Positions 30,271-36,529 of a stretch of DNA of 41,056 bases are shown piece by piece. Both the position numbers and the translations under genes were made by a program. The stretch covers positions 1 to 41,056 of the forward strand of contig JANYCY010000048.1 in the NCBI GenBank assembly GCA_025360045.1, in the 5' to 3' direction. Under the pieces are notes generated by a model that was not told where the DNA came from, did not search any database, and saw only the letters and a list, made by a program, of their open reading frames with translations. The stretch's first letter is position 1, and each line of letters starts with the position of its first letter. Origin of the DNA: Janthinobacterium sp. Lineage in GTDB: Bacteria; Pseudomonadota; Gammaproteobacteria; Burkholderiales; Chitinibacteraceae.

Positions 30271-30708
30271 CTACGCCGCTTGCCACCCCGGCAGGGGGAA
30301 CACTTTATCGTAAACCCAGTTGTAGACAAAGGCATAAACCAGATAAAAAGTAGCAAAGCCCAAATCCATAATAAAGGCTTCCCACAGACCAATATTCAAC
30401 CACCATGCCACCAGCGGTAGGCTAACAAATAAGAGGCCGCCTTCAAAACCAAAGGCATGCACAACGCGCTCTAAAGTATTTTTCTTTACCCGTTTTTTCC
30501 AGCGTGCGAGTAAATGATCAAAGCCTAGGTTGTAAACATAATTCCAAACTGCCGCAATCACCGACATCGTGACCGCCAACACACCTAATTCTTGCACCGA
30601 AAAGCCAAATGCCCAGTGAGCCAATGGCACAAATAGCAGGAAACCAATGACCTCAAAACCAATCGTCTGGCGGATACGGTCAGCCCGATTTCTCATTTGC
30701 ACTTTCAT
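30271..30708 (-). CDS. PACE-family multidrug efflux transporter (AceI-like)
   Basis: A 145-residue inner membrane protein with four helices arranged as two tandem bacterial transmembrane pair domains. The first starts RIRQTIGFEVIGFLLF, with the essential membrane glutamate at Glu19; the second starts ERVVHAFGFEGGLLF. PACE proteins (AceI of Acinetobacter) expel chlorhexidine and other biocides, and short diamines such as putrescine and cadaverine, in exchange for protons. The open frame starts at 30741, but the ATG at 30708 follows GAGAGGGAAG and fits the family. It is divergent from a LysR regulator, the usual aceI/aceR-type arrangement. A diamine-producing decarboxylase is also encoded in this window (627-2891). 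Confidence 0.92.
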   Translation of the reverse strand: MKVQMRNRADRIRQTIGFEVIGFLLFVPLAHWAFGFSVQELGVLAVTMSVIAAVWNYVYNLGFDHLLARWKKRVKKNTLERVVHAFGFEGGLLFVSLPLVAWWLNIGLWEAFIMDLGFATFYLVYAFVYNWVYDKVFPLPGWQAA

Positions 30709-30795
30709 AACTTCCCTCTCACACCTAAAGATAGCCAGCATAGTAAACAGCTTCTATGATAGTTGTTAGTTAGAAACCATCACAAAAGCAGATAG

Positions 30796-31692
30796 ATGAA
30801 ATATTCTTTAGATCAGCTCAACGCTTTTAAAACCGCAGCAGAATGCGGGTCTTTCTCTGCAGCAGCCCGACGCCTAGGCAAGGCGCAATCGCTGATTAGC
30901 ACGGCCATTGCCAATTTAGAGATCGATCTAGGCGTCAGCTTATTTCATCGCGAAGGCCGCTACCCCCTGCTTAGCGCAGAAGGCGCGCGACTTTTGCCAG
31001 AAGCAATCGCTATTTTGCAGCGCTGTGATCAACTCAGTGGCATTGCCCATGGGCTAAGTGCAGGGCAAGAAGCTAAGTTACGTTTAGCTGTAGACGACTC
31101 AGCCCAAATGCCTTGGCTGGGGGATTTACTTGAACAGCTTGCGGTAACATTCCCATACTTAGAATTAGAGCTTTTATTCCCCATTATGGAAGACCTGCAC
31201 GGCCTACTCATCTCTGGCCGAGTTGATTTGGGTATCAGCTACGAGGCTGCCGAGCATCCTCAGGAGTTGGCATTTCATGCCCTTAGACAGTGTGAAATGC
31301 AGTTTGTGGTATCGCGCCAACACCCCTTAGCCCTAGAGAAAACTGTCAGCCTAGAAATGCTACAAAACCATCGTCAATTGATGGTCACAGGCCGTCACAG
31401 CGGTGCAGAGAAAGAACGCTTTCGTTACTCGCCCACCGTCTGGTGGGTAGAAGGCGATTGGCCAGTACTGGAGCTGGTGCGCCGTGGATTAGGCTGGGCT
31501 TGCTTACCCAATCACTTTGCCGATGCAGCACTAGAAGATATTGTGCAACTACCTCTGCAATTTTCTGAAAGCCGCTTACAACTCGGCATACAGTTAGTCT
31601 GGCACCCAGCCCATCCACTCGGGCTAGCAGGACAATGGCTCAAAGAAGCTTTAATTCACAAATCAAGCCAAATAGTGGATCAACTTGGGTGA
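30796..31692 (+). CDS. LysR-family regulator, probably of the divergent PACE pump
   Basis: A 298-residue LysR-type transcription factor. The winged helix-turn-helix is at about 1-60 (LDQLNAFKTAAECGSFSAAA, then SLISTAIANLE and SLFHREGR), followed by a substrate-binding effector domain. Length is typical. It is transcribed away from the PACE gene across 87 bases, so the two promoters overlap. Regulation of the pump in response to its substrate is the expected role, as for AceR and aceI. The effector is unknown. Confidence 0.93.
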   Translation: MKYSLDQLNAFKTAAECGSFSAAARRLGKAQSLISTAIANLEIDLGVSLFHREGRYPLLSAEGARLLPEAIAILQRCDQLSGIAHGLSAGQEAKLRLAVDDSAQMPWLGDLLEQLAVTFPYLELELLFPIMEDLHGLLISGRVDLGISYEAAEHPQELAFHALRQCEMQFVVSRQHPLALEKTVSLEMLQNHRQLMVTGRHSGAEKERFRYSPTVWWVEGDWPVLELVRRGLGWACLPNHFADAALEDIVQLPLQFSESRLQLGIQLVWHPAHPLGLAGQWLKEALIHKSSQIVDQLG

Positions 31693-31750
31693 AATAAACC
31701 CCTATTTATGTTGTGGATTAGCCAAATAATTCAAACAGCCCGACTCTCGG

Positions 31751-31756
31751 TATAAT
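31751..31756 (+). promoter_or_regulatory. Probable -10 box for the gene at 31789
   Basis: A perfect TATAAT lies 32 bases before the start codon. No good -35 match is present at 16-18 bases upstream. Confidence 0.45.
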
Positions 31757-31788
31757 CATTCTTTTGTCACCTTTCGTACAGGCCAGCC

Positions 31789-32883
31789 ATGTACCTGCCA
31801 GATCCTCGCCTCTACGCCAGAGTTAACGCACAAAACCCAATTATTCGACTTTTGATGTCGCTGCTGACCGAATCGTCCAGCGCGCTCGTCAGTCAAAAAC
31901 GTGAAGAGCTGACGCGTCTACTCGCCGACACCCTTGCGATCAATGATCATGCGGGCTTAAACGCGGCCATGACCCAAGCACCGTCTTTAGATGCCTATCT
32001 AGAGCTTTGGAATCTGCTACGCGCTGCCGTTGAAACTGCGCCAAAAGATGCAGAGCAATACGCCATTCCTTTCGCCATCCCTGTTATTTTAGTGGCGGGC
32101 TTTAAAGGCACTACCGAGCTAGCTGGCCAGCTCAAAGATGTAGACGCCGTGCTGGCCCTCTTAAAGCAGCACGAAGTCATCGCAGCAGACACCGACGTTT
32201 GGCTATCCGCCAAATTAGTCCATGCCGAAACACTGGCTGGCGTGAATCCATCGCAGCTCTGCCAGTGGCGAGATCAGTTGCAATACGCCTCAGGCGGCTT
32301 GCCGATCGATTTAAACACCTCCCCAATGCCGCTAAAAGACGAAGCCGTTTTCTTGCGTTATCTGGTCGGCGTGGCCATGCAAAAGAAAGATGCAGCACCC
32401 GCAATCAAATTGGGAGGCAATCTGGGCGCTTGGGGCATGCAGCTGGCTAATTTAATTGGCGAGCAGCTTAAAACCAATGGCGTCACTTTATTCCCCATCC
32501 CACGCACACCGATGCCGTGGCTAACGGCCGGTGAAGCGGGGCGCGAAACCCAGCTAGAAACACGCTTGCAACTGATGACCAGCAATGCGCTACGCAGCAT
32601 CCGCAGCAAAGGCCGCACGCCAGTGATCTGTATTGCCGCGCACGAAAACGCCGAAGTGCGAATTACCTTTTCAACGATTGAAGATGCCGAACGCTGGGAA
32701 GGCTTTGTTTGGCCACTGTCGGCTTGGGATCATGTCGAAAAAATCCACCAATACGCGGTAGAACTCTTCCGCGAGTGTATGGTGACTGATATTCGCATTA
32801 TCGAAAACGTACAGCCTGATATGGATAGTGATCAGTTACCGTTTTTTGTAACGGCACATATTAAGGCGGTTGTGCAGCATTAA
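31789..32883 (+). CDS. Conserved-looking protein of unknown function
   Basis: A 364-residue protein that I do not recognise. It has no signal peptide or clear membrane helix. Residues 25-60 and 100-160 are probably helical. The C-terminal half has a mixed alpha/beta look (TPVICIAAHENAEVRITF, then WEGFVWPLSAWDHVEKIHQY). Codon use and composition match the neighbours, and a TATAAT box precedes it, so it is very likely a real gene. The Shine-Dalgarno is weak; MYLPDP at 31789 is the first start, and a later ATG (MSLLTESS) is possible. It follows the LysR gene on the same strand but with about 96 bases between, so it is probably separately expressed. A hairpin (GTTTGCT/AGCAAAC, 32925-32945) follows. 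Confidence 0.75.
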   Translation: MYLPDPRLYARVNAQNPIIRLLMSLLTESSSALVSQKREELTRLLADTLAINDHAGLNAAMTQAPSLDAYLELWNLLRAAVETAPKDAEQYAIPFAIPVILVAGFKGTTELAGQLKDVDAVLALLKQHEVIAADTDVWLSAKLVHAETLAGVNPSQLCQWRDQLQYASGGLPIDLNTSPMPLKDEAVFLRYLVGVAMQKKDAAPAIKLGGNLGAWGMQLANLIGEQLKTNGVTLFPIPRTPMPWLTAGEAGRETQLETRLQLMTSNALRSIRSKGRTPVICIAAHENAEVRITFSTIEDAERWEGFVWPLSAWDHVEKIHQYAVELFRECMVTDIRIIENVQPDMDSDQLPFFVTAHIKAVVQH

Positions 32884-32924
32884 TTGATGTCGTAGGGCGG
32901 GTGCAACCTCATCTAAGTTAGGCC

Positions 32925-32945
32925 GTTTGCTTTTTTTCAGCAAAC
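32925..32945 (+). terminator. Weak hairpin after the gene at 31789
   Basis: GTTTGCT and AGCAAAC pair around a T-rich loop. It could be a terminator, though no clear T-run follows on the plus strand. Just upstream (32891-32908) is one half of the GTAGGGCGGGTG repeat, without its partner arm. Confidence 0.35.
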
Positions 32946-32979
32946 AATGAAAAAACGTAATAACAACGATCTCAGCATA

Positions 32980-33109
32980 GGGCTTTAAAATCCCCTTGAA
33001 ACACGCCGGAGTGAGGAACAAGCGGGGCGGGGGATCGCTTGGGAGCGAGGCAGCGAGCCAATCCCGCCCGCCGCCGACTCGATTGGACCGCAGCAGGGGC
33101 CTTCGTGTT
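32980..33109. repeat. GC-rich dispersed repeat, copy 2 (inverted relative to copy 1)
   Basis: This is the reverse complement of 1-129 with few differences. It is GC-rich, contrasts with the flanking DNA, and has no believable gene. The two copies would let the 33 kb between them invert by recombination. Confidence 0.85.
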
Positions 33110-33130
33110 TCGTGGGGTGGCCTTCTTTCG

Positions 33131-33203
33131 CTTCCTTTCTTGGCCACACAAGAAAGGAAGGTCCCGCGGGACGCCCGCACCTAAATTAATGTGCCGAAGG
33201 CAC
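33131..33203. repeat. Group of short hairpins next to GC-rich repeat copy 2
   Basis: Three palindromes follow in a row: CTTCCTTTCTTG/CAAGAAAGGAAG (33131-33160, perfect 12-base stem), GTCCCGCGGGAC (33161-33172), and GTGCC/GGCAC (33191-33203). The last one may serve as a terminator for the pilin cluster ending at 33209 on the minus strand. The first two probably belong to the GC-rich repeat unit. Confidence 0.6.
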
Positions 33204-33208
33204 TAAAA

Positions 33209-33913
33209 CTAACACCCCCCTATCCTTTTCCACTGCCCCACCGCCATATCCGGTGTGATATCGCTGCCCGCGCAGCCGGCTTCTAGTGTGCACTGGTACA
33301 GGCCATTACCAAATTTTGCCCACGCCCCCCAGAGTAAATCTTTTTTAGCGACCCATGCGTAGTTGCAAGCGTCGATCGGTGGGCTGGGTAAATCGCCAAG
33401 GGACGACCAGTTGATCTGGGTGCTGAGGGTAATGTATTGCGTTTCGCCATAGCTATCTTGCCAATCGATGGCAACTTGCACGCTGCGCTCTACTTGATAG
33501 AGCTTTTGCGGATCGGGCAGGGTGGCGGCGGTGGGGGGATTTTGGGCGATCGGGGGGCAGCCAAAGTTGGGCGCGCTAGGGGCAGGGAGGCTGATGTCTT
33601 TGACTAAGGTGATTCGTCGGTAGCTGGCGGTTTGGCGTGGGATGTTTTCTAATTCTGCGGCGTCTGTGCCCTTGCTGCCACTAACGCTGATCCCCCCTGA
33701 TGGAGGGCTGCTACGCGGGCACAAATTACTTTGGCGTAGTTTTTCTAGCTTATCCTGAGCGAGGAACAGTGCTTCATTGCGGTTTTGTGCAATGCTGTTG
33801 TTTTTAAGCGCGTTAGCTTGCAAGCGATTTAAAGATAAGGCGGCGATGCCAATGATGAGTAAGGTGATGAGCACCTCAACCATGGAAAAGCCCTGCTGTT
33901 TTGCGCTTAGCAT
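33209..33913 (-). CDS. pilV: Type IV minor pilin PilV with a C-terminal Cys/Trp-rich module (cluster B)
   Basis: A 234-residue prepilin. The leader MLSAKQQG is cut before FSMVEVLITLLIIG, with Glu5 present. The middle carries the PilV-like LFLAQDKLEKLRQ. After a proline-rich linker (about 165-182), the last 50 residues form a separate compact-looking module, starting ACNYAWVAKKDLLWGAW and containing GLYQCTLEAGC and QWKRIGGC, with four cysteines. Its aromatic pattern faintly recalls small carbohydrate-binding modules, but I cannot assign it. The gene overlaps the end of the PilX-type gene by 7 bases and is the last of cluster B. A GGATGG ribosome site precedes the ATG. Confidence 0.85.
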   Translation of the reverse strand: MLSAKQQGFSMVEVLITLLIIGIAALSLNRLQANALKNNSIAQNRNEALFLAQDKLEKLRQSNLCPRSSPPSGGISVSGSKGTDAAELENIPRQTASYRRITLVKDISLPAPSAPNFGCPPIAQNPPTAATLPDPQKLYQVERSVQVAIDWQDSYGETQYITLSTQINWSSLGDLPSPPIDACNYAWVAKKDLLWGAWAKFGNGLYQCTLEAGCAGSDITPDMAVGQWKRIGGC

Positions 33914-35244
33914 TTTCCATCCTTACAAAAATCATGCCAGCTGCCTAGCTTATTGCCGCTAAGATTGCCGCCTGCGTTAGCTCCGATAAACATTCTTTCA
34001 TCATAAGCAATATTGATCGAGCCTTCCGAGCCAGAGCCGGGTCGGTGCGCACAAGCGCCATACATGCAGTCGCCCGGTGTTTTATCAAATACACCACCCG
34101 TTACGCCTTCAATATCGCCATTCACCGCCATGGCGCCTACAACTTGAATGATGCCGTTAAAGTGATTGGTGAAAAGCATGCCGCTAATCAAGGTGCTATT
34201 AGAAACCATATTGCCCCCTGCGCCGCCAGCTGTTAGCGCATTGCTGCCAAAGCCGCCCACCACCACAATGGCGGGTGCAAAGCGGGGGTAGCTGCTGCCT
34301 ATTTCACAGTTATTAGGTGGGGTAAAATCACCATTAATCCAGATTAAACCCACGGCGCTGGGGCAGCTTGTGACCGTGTTGCTGCCATTTGTGGGGTTGA
34401 TTTGAGTCGCTTGTTTTTTAAAGTCTGCTGGACTCATGCCAAAGATCGCGCCAAAGAGCTGAGCATTGGATAAATTGGCCAGTGGCGTGTTGTTGATGCT
34501 ATCAGGAGTGAGTGGCGCGCCCCAGTAGCCAAAATCTGCCCCTGCCGATACATTGCATTCAGGCTTGGGTTGGCCAGAGTTTGGGTCTAGCGTCATGCTG
34601 CCGCTCATATCCACATGGCCTTTAATGGTGAGGGCAATTTTTTTAGAGTTAAACTCGGCTTTTTTCGGTAAATCAAAGCCCCGTCTGACTACCGCCGCCG
34701 TTTGATCGCTGCCCGTATTGGCGCAGTAAGGCGCTTGCTCGCGGCTTTCATCTGCACAACCTTCACTACTGACAATGCCATTATTTAAATCAACACTACT
34801 ACGCCATGCCGTATTGTCGGCATTGATGTCTGCATTACCTATTTTTTGAAATAAGCTTTCATTTTTTTTTGAAAAAATATTGTTATTTTTTTTGAATTTT
34901 TCAGAATACTCATACGAATCACTATTAACACTGAGGCTATCCCAGCCGCAATCTTTTGCACTTGGCGATGGTGCTATTTTAGAGCTTGTTTTTTTTAAAA
35001 TGACTCCGTCATGGTTGGCGTTTAAATTAATCGCCTCAATATCACGACGCATTTGCAATAAAGTGGCTTGCGCTCCTGTTTCTGCCGCCTCAAAAGCCTG
35101 TGTTTGTTGATAATGATTGACTGATGTTTTTTGAAATAGATAGCTATTTTTATTGGTGGATAAAACAAAAATAGTGGCGATCAGAGTGAGTATGAGGGTT
35201 ACCGTCAGAGCAGCAACACCTTTTTGATGGAGTAAGGTTTTCAT
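33907..35244 (-). CDS. Large PilX-type minor pilin with extended C-terminal domain (cluster B)
   Basis: A 445-residue protein in the PilX position. The N-terminus MKTLLHQKG then VAALTVTLILTLIATIFVLS is a prepilin leader and hydrophobic stalk without Glu5, as usual for PilX and GspK. QTQAFEAAETGAQATL matches the PilX helix. Canonical PilX is about 150-200 residues, so most of this protein is extra. The C-terminal part (about 295-390) has glycine-rich beta repeats (AIVVVGGFGSNALTAGG, then GIIQVVGAMAVNGDIEG), as in the larger homologue of cluster A, and several cysteines. It overlaps pilV by 7 bases and follows the PilW-type gene after 13 bases. A role at the pilus tip is inferred. Confidence 0.85.
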   Translation of the reverse strand: MKTLLHQKGVAALTVTLILTLIATIFVLSTNKNSYLFQKTSVNHYQQTQAFEAAETGAQATLLQMRRDIEAINLNANHDGVILKKTSSKIAPSPSAKDCGWDSLSVNSDSYEYSEKFKKNNNIFSKKNESLFQKIGNADINADNTAWRSSVDLNNGIVSSEGCADESREQAPYCANTGSDQTAAVVRRGFDLPKKAEFNSKKIALTIKGHVDMSGSMTLDPNSGQPKPECNVSAGADFGYWGAPLTPDSINNTPLANLSNAQLFGAIFGMSPADFKKQATQINPTNGSNTVTSCPSAVGLIWINGDFTPPNNCEIGSSYPRFAPAIVVVGGFGSNALTAGGAGGNMVSNSTLISGMLFTNHFNGIIQVVGAMAVNGDIEGVTGGVFDKTPGDCMYGACAHRPGSGSEGSINIAYDERMFIGANAGGNLSGNKLGSWHDFCKDGKC

Positions 35245-35257
35245 TGTTCATTACTCC

Positions 35258-35881
35258 TTATTCTTGCAAAAAAGGGCGGTTACGTAATTGCACATTTTGA
35301 TTTAAATGAATCTTGAATTTCCCCGCATTATCCGTCGCTTCCAGATCAATATCTAAATTACTAATGACCTCTTTAACGCCGCTGCTGGTTGATTCAAATA
35401 CCCTGTGAGGGCTAATTTTAAATTGAGTAATCAGCATATTGCGATTGCTATTTAATGCTTGCCATTCACCATCGTTACAGCTGCTGGCGTCGGGGGAGGT
35501 GAGCATTTTTACAAAGCTACTGCCATTTTGTACAGCGGTAAATTGAAATCCATGCGTATCTTGCTTAGGGAAATCTGGATTATGGTAGCGATATAAAATA
35601 CAGGTTTGGTTGTTGCTCGTATTAATCAGCCAAATTTTACGCATTTCTAATACGGAATTTTCATCGGGGTGAAAACCTGCACGGCGAATATCTCGGCTGA
35701 TTAAAGACAGCATCGCTTGCGCATCCTGCTGCAAAATAATACTGCGCTGAGTATCTGTGCTGCTAAATAAGCTAGTCAGCGATAAGCTAGAAATCCCCGC
35801 CAGCAGCAATAGCCCCATTGCGGTGGCTAGCATCATTTCAATTAAAGATAAGCCTCGCTGAGAATGAAATTTTATATGCAT
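35258..35881 (-). CDS. pilW: Type IV minor pilin PilW (cluster B)
   Basis: A 207-residue prepilin. The leader MHIKFHSQRG is cut before LSLIEMMLATAMGLLLLAG, with Glu5 present. The PilW-type segment QQDAQAMLSLISRDIRRAGF follows. The open frame starts earlier at 35923, but the ATG at 35881 gives a normal short leader and overlaps the fimT-type stop by 10 bases. PilW works with FimT, PilV and PilX to prime pilus assembly at the inner membrane and forms part of the pilus tip. Confidence 0.9.
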   Translation of the reverse strand: MHIKFHSQRGLSLIEMMLATAMGLLLLAGISSLSLTSLFSSTDTQRSIILQQDAQAMLSLISRDIRRAGFHPDENSVLEMRKIWLINTSNNQTCILYRYHNPDFPKQDTHGFQFTAVQNGSSFVKMLTSPDASSCNDGEWQALNSNRNMLITQFKISPHRVFESTSSGVKEVISNLDIDLEATDNAGKFKIHLNQNVQLRNRPFLQE

Positions 35882-36396
35882 TCTGCGTAGCTCCCAAATG
35901 TCATACTCCCTTTGGGTCGGCAAAGCGTAGATAGCCCTGTGGCCGTAATTTGCAATTGCAGCTGATAGGGGCCAGATTGAAAGTTAATATATTGTTGCTG
36001 AGTAAAATCTGGCAAACCATTGAAATTATGAAATTTGTTTTCTTTTAAAGCATCGCTTAAAGAGAGCAATTCAATTCCTTTGTGCTCTTCTGAAATCTGC
36101 TGGCGCAGCAAGGTGCTGCCCTCACTACAGGGCGTGACGGTGCAAATCTGTAAAGACCAATTTTTATTATTTGAGCGTTTTGCCACATAAAAAACGGCAG
36201 GGCTACGCGCCCCAGCAAATTTAACCGCTGTGCTGCGGGCAAATAGCCAATCATTTTGCGCCTCTAAAACCGCACTTTGCAGCCGATAGCGCTGCAACAT
36301 ACCATTAAAACTGGGGATGGCGATGCTGAGGATAATCCCGAGTACCACGAGGGTGACGAGGAGCTCTATCAGGGAGAAGGCGGAGTGTTTGTGCAT
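35872..36396 (-). CDS. fimT: Type IV minor pilin FimT/GspH type (cluster B)
   Basis: A 174-residue prepilin, first gene of cluster B. MHKHSA then FSLIELLVTLVVLGIILSIA is the leader and hydrophobic helix, followed by PSFNGMLQRYRLQSAVLEAQ and WLFARSTAVK, typical of FimT/GspH. The residue before the cut is Ala instead of the usual Gly. Prepilin peptidase tolerates this in some pilins, but cleavage may be slower. FimT proteins in some species bind DNA for uptake; nothing here shows that directly. A palindrome at 36441-36452 lies about 45 bases upstream. Confidence 0.88.
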   Translation of the reverse strand: MHKHSAFSLIELLVTLVVLGIILSIAIPSFNGMLQRYRLQSAVLEAQNDWLFARSTAVKFAGARSPAVFYVAKRSNNKNWSLQICTVTPCSEGSTLLRQQISEEHKGIELLSLSDALKENKFHNFNGLPDFTQQQYINFQSGPYQLQLQITATGLSTLCRPKGSMTFGSYAECI

Positions 36397-36440
36397 AAAA
36401 CGTGGCTACATTGAAGCGGGAAATGCTTAAGGATAGCTTG

Positions 36441-36452
36441 TTTAGCGCTAAA
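36441..36452. promoter_or_regulatory. Perfect palindrome TTTAGCGCTAAA upstream of pilin cluster B
   Basis: A 12-base perfect palindrome 45 bases before the FimT start codon, in the only gap between the two pilin clusters. Its place suits an operator, but no regulator is known for it. Confidence 0.35.
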
Positions 36453-36488
36453 GATGAGTTGTTACGGTGTAAATTGATAGGGGAAAGG

Positions 36489-36523
36489 GGGCACCATCAG
36501 CGTAGCTTGAGCTGATGGTGCCC
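36489..36523 (-). terminator. Strong hairpin between pilin clusters A and B
   Basis: GGGCACCATCAGC and GCTGATGGTGCCC form a perfect 13-base stem with a 9-base loop, seven bases beyond the stop codon of the cluster A PilX-type gene. It is followed on the minus strand by CCCTTTCCCC, not a clean T-run, so it may terminate or stabilise the upstream message. It marks the boundary between two transcription units. Confidence 0.7.
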
Positions 36524-36529
36524 TGTTAT

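Noticed and set aside
32996-33184. 62-residue plus-strand reading frame in the GC-rich repeat
   Set aside because: It lies wholly in repeat DNA and adjacent hairpins, has low-complexity basic composition and no ribosome site. Such frames are often annotated in repeats but are unlikely to be genes.
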